Assembly (NCBI GenBank): GCA_038503065.1
Contig: JBCAMK010000018.1
Location: 1,550,001-1,614,000, forward strand
Source of the DNA: Paragyromitra xinjiangensis
Lineage: Eukaryota; Ascomycota; Pezizomycetes; Pezizales; Discinaceae
Reading direction: 5' to 3'
Length of the DNA: 64,000 nt
The notes under the pieces were generated by a model, which was not told the origin of the DNA, ran no database searches, and saw only the letters and a list, made by a program, of their open reading frames with translations. Within the stretch, counting starts at the first letter, position 1. Every line of letters starts with the position of its first letter. The position numbers and the translations under genes are program-made. This document shows positions 48,841-58,652 of the stretch, piece after piece.

Positions 48841-50491
48841 TCATACGGATATCTCTTCTAATTTTCCCAGGATCTAGAATCGTTAGTCTGTCAATCTTGA
48901 AGTGTCGGGTGATCGACTTACCTTCTCGATATAGCTGACCCCCACAGATATACCATCCTCATTCAAGAACTCTGATTCATCTCCACCCTCTTCATCCAGA
49001 CATTTTAAGCATGAAATGGTAACCTCGGTATACCGAACGCCGAGAATTTTCGGTATCATCTCCCGAGCCATCCCGATAAGTCTTTCCTTGACGTCGAATG
49101 GAGTTGGATTATCTCTCCATAGCCATTGAGACTCTGCAGACATCGATGGATATTGCCCATGGGCGTCCCAAAGCACGAATGATCTCCACAGCGCAATTTC
49201 TAGAAGGCACACGCCCAAGCTATAGATGTCGTGTTGCATGGTATAAGCTTGTTCCGGGAACTGGCCCTGACGGCTGGGATGCCGATAGGTGTTCTGCTCC
49301 CATGCTGTATCTCCCATGTACGCCGTGGGCCCGCTAGCTAAACGAATTTTCTGAAAGCCGGTAAGGAACGGGACTCCGATTCCATAGACAGAAACCTGGT
49401 CGTTTGTCTTATCCCGAGGGTCGAGGACGATGATGGTCTCCGGGCGGAAGTTCTTATGCACGAAATCTGCGGAGTGGACGAATAAGACTGTTCTCGCAAG
49501 TCGTTTGGCAAGCTGGATCCTTGCATTGATGGGGTGTTGTCCGTTCCCGAGGTCCAAGGAAAGTAGAAGATGGCGCAGCGATCGGGGGTTCTCTAGTTCT
49601 TGAGGAACGTTGAATATCATCTCAAGTCTCGTTAGTTTTCCAGTTGGCCCTTTCACCTTGACTACTCCTGCACATGAGGGAATGCCAAAAGTCATCGGCT
49701 CCACTTCCCGCAGTATACTGGCTAGACCTCGAACATCTCGAACAACGGTGATCGCTCCAGGGCCTTCGCATGGTATTGAATCGATGATTACATCACGTTC
49801 GGTGCCTGCCAGTCGTTTAACAGCAACCGAAGTGAACGGGATCATTTGCCGGTCGAACTGGAAGCTACCGTCGGGAACAAGATCCACTGAATTTGGTTTC
49901 CCACTTCCCATGGCCTTGAAAGCTTGTCTTAGGTTTTGTACCGCTGTGATAGCCCTATTAGAATCTGCAGGCTCATCACTGATCTTTTGATCAATCTGAG
50001 GATCTGAGTTTCGGGGGAGGAGGAACAGCAACTGCTGGAGAAGGTTGTGCCATTCTGTGAATCCCGAGATGGCCTCGGTAAGCGAGTTTTTGACGAGGAG
50101 CGCGAACTTCGTTTTTCGGAAGATCTTCTTTTGTTGACTAGCGATGCCCTCGATCTTCAGACCTATAAGTTGGAGCTTGCTGTACAAAGCGCTGACGAGC
50201 TTCCCGAATTGGAGCTGGATCCGTTCCTCAACGCAGTCTTGGAGTTTCGCAAAAAACTGGATTTGGAGTTCCAGGTTGATCCAGTGACTTTCGAGCCGTA
50301 GGATGGATTCTTCGAGCTCGCTTTGGAAATTTTTGAAGCTTTGGTATCGACGCATGAGAGATTGACCGTACCTGAAATCGCCACAAGTTAGTCACGTAGA
50401 ATCACGGACTCGTAAGCGCTCGTTACGCTCACTTGATGCAGAGATCCACCAGGCCAGGGACCGCCAATAAAATTCCTAGCGCTTCGGCCAT
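48841..50491 (-). CDS. HeLo-like domain / pseudokinase protein (module 1)
   Basis: Exons on the minus strand: 50433-50491, 48922-50371 and 48841-48873 (33 nt); 513 residues. Residues 1 to about 150 (MAEALGILLAVPGLVDLCIKYGQ..., SHWINLELQIQFF) form a helical bundle of the fungal HeLo-like type, a class of membrane-active cell-death domains related to the MLKL four-helix bundle. The C-terminal part is a degenerate kinase fold. There is no glycine-rich loop; HRD is replaced by VHKNFRPETI, losing the catalytic Asp; DFG is replaced by TGFQKIRL. The helix-F sequence MQHDIYSLGVCLLEIALW is well kept. The final exon adds ILGKLEEISV, the usual family ending; reading through its intron gives an unrelated tail. 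It is divergent from the kinase-ankyrin gene, with 328 bp between the ATGs. A cell-death or allorecognition effector role is inferred from family. Confidence 0.9.
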
Positions 50492-50819
50492 TTTATCAAA
50501 GGTTGTTCCTGGAGGATCTGATGGTTTGCTTGGGTGTTCGAGTTCTGTGGATTGCCGGTTCGAAGCGTATTTTCACAGTGAAGTCTGTCCTAGATACCAC
50601 AGCCTTGTTAAAAGCGGGGGTTCGGGAAGCCGACAGATGATTGGGGAACATGGAATAGGCAACAACAGCTCACTACTCAGTCTCGCCGCACCACGACAGC
50701 TCCACAGAGATCTTTGGATGAAGTTTCCTTTTACAGACGAAAATCAACCTCAACAACCACGACATTTCTCAACACACACAGATTACCTACAAGCGATTGA
50801 ACTCAACACTTGATAATTG
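50492..50819. promoter_or_regulatory. Bidirectional promoter of module 1
   Basis: 328 bp separates the start codons of the HeLo-like/pseudokinase gene (-) and the kinase-ankyrin gene (+), so both core promoters must share it. It is mixed-composition DNA with ACAACCACGACATTTCTCAACACACACA-like leader sequence just before the kinase ATG. No specific operator could be identified. Confidence 0.6.
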
Positions 50820-52966
50820 ATGGCGGTCGACCCTCTAAAAATCGATGAATCTAGACTCGAAACTACATTTGAGAGTGATAGTGTTGTAGTTCACACGAGC
50901 TATGAAACGGATCGCGCGGTGAAACGACGGAGGGTGGAGGTTAGGTCGAGGTGGACACGAATAAAGGAAATTGGTGCTGGAGCATTTGGGGTTGTGTGGC
51001 TTGAGAAAAATGAAGGGGGGGATAAAAGAGCGGTTAAAGGCCTTTTCCGGCGTCTTATGAAAGCCCAAAAGATTGACTTTTCGCGGGAGCTCCAAGCTCT
51101 GACAGAATTAAGAGAGGTAAGTGTCTCTAACCTTTTTTCCGCATGCACAAGACTTACGGTGATGATCAGCATAAACAGTTCTTTGTACAGTTCTTCGGCT
51201 GGTACGATGACAAAGAGTATATCTATCTCGCGATGGAGTACATCGAGCATGGTGACTTGGGGCGATATCTCAAGGAGTTTGGACCGAAAGCAAGAGCGGA
51301 GGCTGCGGAGATCACTAACCAACTTCTGGAAGGGCTTACAATCTTACATGAAAAACGGTTCTGCCATCGCGATCTAAAACCGCAGGTTTGACCCCACGCT
51401 ACAAGAGTCTGCATTCTTTCGCCCGTGCTTACAAAGTTGAAGAATGTTCTTGTTGCTTCTATTTCCTCGATCTGGGTCAAAATCGCAGACTTTGGAGTAT
51501 CAAAACGTGAGCAGGGCACAACTTTGAAAACTAGATTTGGTACACTGGGTTACCAAGCCCCCGAGCTTCTAGGGCTAGTTAAAACCGGAAGATCTTATAC
51601 CAAGGCTGTGGATATATGGGCCTTGGGTTGTCTGGTTTATGAGCTTTTAACTTCAGAAACGCCATTTCTCGCCAGAGTTTCTGGCACTACGTGCTCTAGC
51701 GATATACTTGACTCGCATAATATTTATTCCGAGACTGATATGGGCCTTCTTCGGGATTATTGTGACGGCAAACAAGAGCTTCCAACACAAATTTTACGGA
51801 AGTCTTGGGTCAGTGAGGAAGGAATCGATTTTATCAAGTCAGTATTAGTTGCCGATCCTAGCGCCCGGTTTTCTGCCCGAGAGGCTCTACAAAGCTCCTG
51901 GCTTGTGGAAAGGCACACAGATGTGTTGAAGAAAGGCGATCCTAGAGAGTGGAGAGAAGAGTTTTTGTCGTTGGGGGTAGGGGATATCGATCTTGAGCTA
52001 GTGGTTTTATTGGAAAATCAGGGCTGGGGAACAGTTCTGGTAGATTTTTTACGTTTAATGAAGTTGCGCTATGATGCTACAGAGGACCAATGTGGGACCA
52101 TTTCTAATGCACTACTTCGGGACTCTGGAAATCAGGATCTTCGGATCGTAAATTCCTGGACGTTGTTGCAGCTAGCAGCTAGAAACGGACACTTAGATGT
52201 CGCGCACCGGCTTGTGGATTGCGCAGCCGACGTCAACGCTGCACCGGCTGACGACACTGGTCGCACAGCACTCCAAGCAGCAGCAGAGGGAGGACACCTA
52301 GATGTCGTGAAGCTGCTCTTGGATCACGAAGCCGATGTCGATGCCGAACCAGTGAGGTATGGTCGCACAGCACTCCAAGCAGCAGCAGAGGGAGGACACC
52401 TAGATATCGTGAAGCTGCTGTTGGATCACGAAGCCGATGTCGACGCTGCACCGGCTGATGACACTGGTCGCACATCACTCCAAGCAGCAGCAGAGGGAGG
52501 ACACCTAGATATTGTGAAACTGCTCTTGGATCACGAAGCCGATGTTGATGCTGGACCAGCGTGGAACAATGGTCGCACAGCGCTCCAAGCAGCAGCAAGG
52601 GAAGGGCACCTAGATGTCATAAAGCTGCTCTTTGCCCACGGAGCCAAAGTCAATGCTGGACCAGCGGGGTACAACGGTCGCACAGCACTTCAAGCAGCAG
52701 CAGAGGGAGGACACCTAGATGTCGTGAAGCTACTCTTAGATCACGAAGCCGATGTTAATGCTGGACCAGCGGGGCACAATGGTCGCACAGCGCTCCAAGC
52801 AGCAGCAGAGGGAGGGCACCTAGATATCGTGAGGCTGCTGTTAGATCACAAAGCTGATATCAATGATAGACGAGTTTGGGATGGTCTGACAGCGCTCCAA
52901 GCAGCGGCGCGCGGGGGTCACAGAGATGTCATAAAGTTACTCTCAGATCATGGGGCGATGCGGTAA
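50820..52966 (+). CDS. Ser/Thr kinase with C-terminal ankyrin repeats (module 1)
   Basis: Exons 50820-51116, 51170-51385 and 51443-52966 give 678 residues. The kinase keeps all key residues: loop GAGAFG 52-57, Lys73 (RAVK), helix-C Glu90 (SRELQAL), HRD 165-167 in CHRDLKPQNVL, DFG 187-189, YQAPE, and VDIWALGCLVYELL. It should therefore be active. The acceptor before NVLVA was chosen because it restores HRDLKPQN. After the kinase, a linker of about 110 residues leads to ankyrin repeats from about residue 410. Seven GRTALQAAAEGGHL-type units repeat every 102-105 nt (34-35 residues) and are nearly identical in DNA. Ankyrin repeats are usually protein-binding; such highly similar arrays in fungal incompatibility proteins evolve quickly. 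The paralogues at 56235 and 62401 have a different C-terminus. Target unknown; the divergent pseudokinase is the obvious candidate partner (inference). Confidence 0.94.
52259..52963 (+). repeat. Coding tandem repeat (ankyrin units)
   Basis: The unit start GGTCGCACAGC (or a close variant) falls at 52259, 52361, 52466, 52571, 52676, 52781 and 52883, i.e. spacings of 102, 105, 105, 105, 105 and 102 bp. Most units share long identical stretches (CAAGCAGCAGCAGAGGGAGG, CACCTAGAT), with variation concentrated in the last six to ten codons. The last unit is the most diverged, as expected for an array evolving by unequal exchange. Confidence 0.95.
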
Positions 52967-53515
52967 GCGGGCTGACGATAAGCCTCTAGACAACTTTTGA
53001 TAGCAATGGTTGGGCTGTAATGGAGCTCTTGGGTAATGGGACATCGTGTACTTAGATGATGATTTGAGGTCTTCTCTCTTGGTGATGGGGGAGGGACGTT
53101 TTTTCTTTCCTATTTCCCTCTTTTGTGATTAATCTCGTATCTCGGGGCAGCGTAATTAGGGGCTAGTTGCAATTTTTTTATGTTGCAGATATTGAGTCTT
53201 TGAATCTAAGACCGGGCGGCAAACCTACAGCGCAGACAGGCCACAGAGATTCTCAGTGAATTTCATTCGTTGTAGGAGAGCACATGACATTGACCAGGCA
53301 ATGGGAGTTGCACTAACGAATTGTGTATTTGGCAAGCTCAAGTATCCGGACGGCGGACAAGTGATTTATTGAGGCCTGATCCGATTAGTTGGCCCGTACC
53401 CCTAAAATCTATGCTCCCCAGGGCTCGCGATATGCAGCTATGCGGATTCATAAGCTAGGAAGAAACCCCCTAGAGCTTGAGGTATTGGTTATATCAATTA
53501 CAAGCTTATAATTAT

Positions 53516-54115
53516 CCCATGGACCGTAACTATGCATTTTTGCACGGAAATCCGTGCGAATTTTTGGGAGCTTCCAGAAGCCGGGGGAACATGGAGATGT
53601 GACCTATAAAACTGGCTCTAGGAATGCTGCAATGGTCTTTCCCACTGGTAATTTGCTGCTGTTTACGCCCACTTTTGCACACAAATTTCGACTTTTGGAC
53701 ACTAAGATAACTGTAATAAATTGCAGCTCTTTTTAGACCATGGGAGAATCCAGATTTTAAACACCAAATATTGAAAAAATCTGGGCGACTGCAACGTGGG
53801 CACGAGACTACTAATTTGCTTACTTTCTCCAGAATGTATATTTTAGAATTGTGTCTCTACTGTAAAGTACATGTAGAGTTAGAGCTTTCCCTTTTTAGCG
53901 AGAATTCATTCACAATGTGCCAAGCTCTAACAAGTACTACCAACCGAAAACACAACACATAAAATACCCAGTGAGATAGGGATAACCGCTAGGCTGTGAG
54001 CATTCTCTCATAATTCTTCTTGATTTTAACAGGCCTGTTGTGGTTCTAGAGGTTGTGATGGGCAGGCCCCAAATTCGCACGGTTCTCCGTGGAAATCTCG
54101 TTATGGTCCATGGGG
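53516..54115. mobile_element. 600-bp terminal-inverted-repeat element
   Basis: The ends at 53516-53566 and 54066-54115 are imperfect reverse complements about 50 bp long. Shared blocks are CCATGGACC, TAAC, GGAAATC and CCGTGCGAATTT. The left arm contains its own small hairpin (GCACGGAAATCCGTGC). The interior carries the short dispersed repeat 53740-53806 and no transposase frame. It is best read as a non-autonomous DNA transposon or large MITE. Target duplication is not clear. Confidence 0.6.
53740..53806 (+). repeat. Short dispersed repeat, copy 2
   Basis: Nearly identical to 23942-24010, 30 kb away and in the same orientation. It sits inside the 600-bp inverted-repeat element, whereas copy 1 is not bracketed by those arms. 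Confidence 0.8.
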
Positions 54116-54462
54116 TAAGACCGCGAAGATTCTTCTACCTCAGCCTATGATTGCCCTGAGGTACGGTGGAGCTCCCAGACAGCTGCACCTGTTCCGAATA
54201 GTCTCCTTATAGTATCTCAGGGTATTTTTGAGCGTGCTAGCGTTACTATCGGACCGTATCAAAATGCTAAGAGTCCTAAGTGTGGCACTCGCGGAAGGTG
54301 GGTCTCTATATCTTGAGCTTTTTCTCGAATAGCAGCTACTCTGAGACTTGGCGTGATGACGGAAGAAGTGAATCTGGATTCGGTCAAGTACGTTCTTACA
54401 CGTGGTAGAGGTACATGTTTAGATACATGAAAGGTTGCATTTCCAAGTATCTTGCCATGTGC

Positions 54463-54766
54463 ACATGTAGGTACAGTTGTGTCCAACAAGTTCTTGCGGT
54501 TTTTGAGGTACCATGATGCAACATTAAGGCACTTCAAGCCCCACAGCACAACACCCCCAAATCCAGGAGGCTTCCCACAACTGAACTTTAACCATGCCAG
54601 TACAATAAAGGACATACTGTTAATGCTTTAAACAATAATGGCGAAACATGATGCTCTCTTTTTTGTTGAATAGTAAATATTTTCATTGAGTGGTTCATGG
54701 CATCTGGTTGCATCATGGTACTTCAAAAACCGCAAGAACTTGTTGGACGCAACTGTACATACATGT
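54463..54766. mobile_element. Foldback element with 60-bp arms
   Basis: The arms at 54463-54522 and 54707-54766 are reverse complements over 60 bp with about five mismatches. The shared core is GTCCAACAAGTTCTTGCGGT followed by TTTTGA and GTACCATGATGCAAC. The 184-bp centre has no coding content. Open frames on both strands across the arms read as partial mirror images of each other and are not genes. Confidence 0.75.
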
Positions 54767-55173
54767 AGTTATAGTGGTATCGTTGAGGTCTGCTCGGTCA
54801 TGTGATCAAGATCAGGCCATCAATCCCTGTTTCGTGGGTCACTCGAAAAACCCATCCATATGGACAGCCCAGGAGCCTGGGGGGAAGAATAGAGGTGGGG
54901 AATAAATACATGATGCTGTTCGTCGCTCGTAGGTCAGGGGTCAGGAACCTTATTTAGAGTATCCTTTAGCCAGGAACCAGGGCTCAAATTAAGGTTTCAG
55001 GGGCGGCTCGCTAATCTAGCACTCGCCGCTATCCTTAGCATGTCCCCGGATTTCACTAGAGTAGAGCACCCTTGGCACGGGTAGCAGCTGCCGAGGAGGG
55101 ATACCTAGTGCCTCGTGATCCCTCGTGATGTCCGGAGCGCTTGTCAAAGCTTATCAGATGTGAGGATGTGGTA

Positions 55174-55341
55174 CAGTGAAAACCGGTCATATGGCGGATC
55201 CGGTGTGTGGCGGACAGGGGTGCTTTTAGCAAAGGGACACAATATTCCCGAGCCGCACCACCAGCGGATATTGTGTCCCTCAACCAAAAAAATACCCCTG
55301 TCCGCCACACACCGGATCCGCCATATGACCGGTTTTCACTG
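55174..55341. mobile_element. MITE with pogo/Tigger-like ends and TA target site
   Basis: A 168-bp palindrome. The ends read CAGTGAAAACCGGTCATATG at 55174 and its perfect complement ending at 55341. Arms of about 65 bp continue through GGCGGATCCGGTGTGTGGCG and ACAGGGGT. TA directly flanks both ends (55172-55173 and 55342-55343). Terminal CAGTG...ACC and TA duplication are hallmarks of pogo/Tigger (Tc1-mariner superfamily) non-autonomous elements. The near-perfect arms suggest recent insertion. Confidence 0.85.
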
Positions 55342-55360
55342 TAAGGCCACCATACCAATA

Positions 55361-55713
55361 AGGGAAAACGTTCAGAATACCATGTTTCTAATGGGTTTGT
55401 ATGCCGGATACCACAATTAACTGCGCTCCAACCGTGCCCACCCACCACAATACCACAATCTCCCACTGCCATAAGCTCCATGTTGAAGAGTGTACTATGT
55501 TAATTAAAGTATAAAGAAAATTCTAAATACTCCCGGATTTTCTACAAAGTTATAGCTCAAAATCTGAAGGCTGTCCTGTTTAGCTGAGGGAGCTGAAAGG
55601 GGTAAGCGACTGGTGAATTTTCTATGTTTTTGGTGGGTATGGTCAGAGCGTAGTTGGTTGTGGTATCCGGCATACAAACCCATTAGAAACATGGTATCCT
55701 GAACGTTTTCCCT
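55361..55713. mobile_element. Foldback element with about 75-bp arms
   Basis: The left arm (55361-55436) and right arm (about 55636-55713) are reverse complements with few mismatches. Both contain AGGGAAAACGTTCAG, ATACCATGTTTCTAATGG and TTTGTATGCCGGATACCACA. It starts only 20 bp after the preceding MITE. The 200-bp centre is A/T-rich and non-coding. The outermost base of the arms and any target duplication are uncertain. Confidence 0.75.
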
Positions 55714-56234
55714 ACAAAGATTACCACTTTTTCCCCTAACCCGATTGGATGGCTAGCTGATAAATTGTGGAAGAATTGTGCCCTAGGTTTTCTAACATTG
55801 AGTTCTATGCCCCTCGTAGTTGAGTGGTTGCTTTCACTCCTTGCATTTATTAGGGAAAAGCATATTTACACATATTTAGAGCACCAAACCCAAGTGATGG
55901 GCCTGTGAACGAGAGAGCCGCACAGAGCCTCACTAACCCCAAGCGTAGGTACTCTATTTCGAGCTCGTAGACAAGAGCTGAAGCGGCTGAAAAATGCGCA
56001 CGAACCGATTGTTTCGAGTCAGCCTGATCAGTTACACAAAGGGCGGGGTTAGGAGAGAAATCCGGTGAATGATTGGAGAATAACAAAAATGAACCCTTTG
56101 TAACCCAATTGGTAATTGTGCCACGACACATTCAAACAGAAAGGCGACTGCATGTTGTGCTCCACCCCTAGAAAGCTACTTTGTCATTTCGTTACATATC
56201 TACTTCCCGTGAAACTACGCGATAACAAGCGCAC

Positions 56235-58652
56235 ATGGCGACTGGCACTTTGGACATCGACCAGTATCGATTGCAAACTACGTTTGATGGGGACTGTGTA
56301 ATCCATACATACAAATGCGGTACTGTGGTGCAAGAGGATGTGAAGATGGAGGATTCGGGATGTGAAAACGGGGAGACAGAGAAGAAGGAACAGAAGGAGG
56401 AGGAAATAAAGGAGAAATGGAGACATAAACACAAAATTGGTGCTGGAGGGTTTGGGGTCGTCTGGCTTCAAGAAGCAGAATGTGGGAAGGTCAGGGCAGT
56501 CAAGCAGTTGCCCCGGGATGCTCGAAATGTCAATTATTCACGGGAACTGGCAACTATGGCAGAAGTGAAAGATGTAGGTTTCCCCTGCCTACTAGTCTCT
56601 AGAGCTAACAATCAATCATTAGAATCAAAATTTATTCGTCAAATTCATCGGCTGGTACGAGAACAAAGATTCCATTTTTGTCGCTATGGAGTATATCGAG
56701 CTCGGTGACTTGAGCCAATATCTCAAAAACCCGGATATCGATATCTCGTTACATGCCAAAGAGATTACTAGGCAGATCCTGGAAGGCCTTGTTATCCTCC
56801 ACGAGAGACAGATCTGTCATCGTGATATAAAACCACAGGTTGGAGCCTCTATTGTCTTTGGGCTAGGAAAGTATGTTAATTTGGTGCGACAGAACATCCT
56901 CGTCGCTTCGCTAGATCCAATACGAGTCAAAATCGCCGACTTTGGAGTATCAAAACTCGAGAAAGGCACTTTATTGCACACTTCGATTGGCACGACAGGA
57001 TACTGCGCCCCAGAGATCCTCCGACTACTACCGAAAAAACTCAAATTACGAAACTCTTACACTAATGCTGTAGATATGTGGGCCCTGGGTTGTCTAGTGC
57101 ATGAGATTCTGACCTCAGAAACACCATTCCTCGAAAGCGATTTATACAGTACCATGTGTTCAGACACGGACATCTCCGAGCCCCAGACCGACCTAGCCAT
57201 GATCTCCAATTTCTGTCAAGGTGGCATCGGGTTCCCGGTCGAGGCTTTAGAAAAGTCCGAAGCCGACAAAGACGCGATAAATTTCATCGAGAAACTGATG
57301 GTTCCCAACCCACGCCTTCGAATGTCTGCAAGGAAAGCCTTACAGCACACATGGCTGGTAGGATCTGAGCTAGCAGCGATCTTCCAAAAATGTCATGAAC
57401 GCTTGATACGGTTTATTAAAGATGAAAAACCAGGCTTGACGGTTTTCTTCGTCGGAGATCTCAATGAATCCCTTCTTCCGTACACATACCGGGCTGGAAA
57501 GCTTTTTGTGAAATTGGCGGAAATGGGCTGCCCAGAGGCTATCGCGTATGATTTGGGTGTGCTCACGCTTTATGATGTTATTTTGCATATTGGTAATTCA
57601 ATTTTCCTTCCTCTTAGACTGTTGTAGGGTTGAGTGTTAATTCAATGTTCTGTTGGTGATAGATGATAAGAAATCAATGGGGGAAGATCCCCATTTGAAG
57701 TTACTGAAAGGTGTCCTTTCTTTAGTCCTTGAGATTTACAGCCTAGCTAGAGAGGGGGGGGTAAGAGCAATCCGGTATGCGGAGAGCAATGTGGAGAAAG
57801 ATGATGTTAAAGAGGGGGATATGGAGGGAATCATTAGCGGGTTTGCAAACGGAGGAGGCACATACGTGGATGCTACGTTCGTGAATAAGGTCTCAGAACC
57901 TTTCATTGTGGGGAGTAGGAAAAACGGGCGTACAGCCATCATAGAGAGACCTATTCTCGTGATGATCATCACCGACAGCATCGTAAGATTCAAGTTTCCT
58001 CCAATGCTCTTTTCGCTTAAGGATGTGAGCTAAAGTTTTCTAGATCGAAGGAAAGGACAGATGTTATTTTGAGTACTACCTGACGGGTAGCCTCTCTACC
58101 CTTAAGGGTTCACACCCAGAAGGGTCTGATTGTTCGTATATACTACCCTGCCCCAACTTCTAGATGTTTATATTGACTTCCCTAGTTGCCGCATTCCAAT
58201 TCACTCGTATTGGGGATGATCCCGAGGCCCTAGAGTTATTTCAATCCTTAGCCGCCAGTGATGCGGTCGGAAATAACATTGATTATCTGTCAGGTGTGTA
58301 CATGAACGAAAATCCCACTTCTCCACTATCTAACCGGGAAAAAATAGCGAGCGATGTTTTAGGTGATGAGGGCAACACTGAGAGGAGGTGGAAGGAGGTA
58401 AGTTATCAGTTTGCTTAAACCCATTATAATTAGGAGTGCGTACTTCTTTCTTACACTCAGGATTTATTAGATATCGAAACTATTTCTTGGACCGCTTTCA
58501 CGCACTGTAAGTTTGTTTCTTCGTGTGGGGGTGAAAATACTAACAGCATTATAGTGGCGATGAGGAATTTTGGCGTTTTTACGTATTTCATTGTTTTATT
58601 TACTACTTTGTTTATTGATACCATGTTTCTTTCATATCAGCTTCGGAGTTAG
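56235..58652 (+). CDS. Ser/Thr kinase with C-terminal membrane segment
   Basis: Seven exons, 56235-56573, 56623-56838, 56893-57592, 57663-58024, 58164-58397, 58461-58506 and 58555-58652, sum to 1995 nt (664 residues) with phases closing. Kinase residues are intact: GAGGFG 69-74, Lys90, Glu104, HRD 179-181 (CHRDIKPQNIL), DFG 201-203, YCAPE, VDMWALGCLVHEIL. A charged insert (ETEKKEQKEEEIKEK) precedes the loop. After the kinase a helical region (LIRFIKDEKPGL... AYDLGVLTLYDVILHI) is shared with the kinase at 62401. The last exon ends in a strongly hydrophobic stretch, FGVFTYFIVLFTTLFI, near the C-terminus, a likely tail anchor. Exons 5-7 are supported by good splice signals and frame closure only, with no family match, so the C-terminus is less certain. 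No pseudokinase gene lies next to it; upstream is repeat-rich. Confidence 0.85.

Larger units (their letters stand above)
52967..56234. other. Repeat-rich intergenic region
   Basis: 3.3 kb between kinase 1 and kinase 2 with no supportable gene. It holds four palindromic elements, listed separately (53516-54115, 54463-54766, 55174-55341, 55361-55713). I looked for a remnant of a HeLo-like/pseudokinase partner for kinase 2 (LCIKYG, VHKNFRP, DIYSLGV) and saw none. Confidence 0.6.

Noticed and set aside
54259..54905. Opposite-strand frames sharing similar peptides
   Set aside because: The similarity is explained by both frames crossing the 60-bp inverted-repeat arms.
55056..55692. Frames on both strands sharing WYSENRSYGGSGVWRTGV-like and MFLMGLYAGYHN-like peptides
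   Set aside because: They are translations of palindromic arms of the MITE and the adjacent foldback element, not genes.
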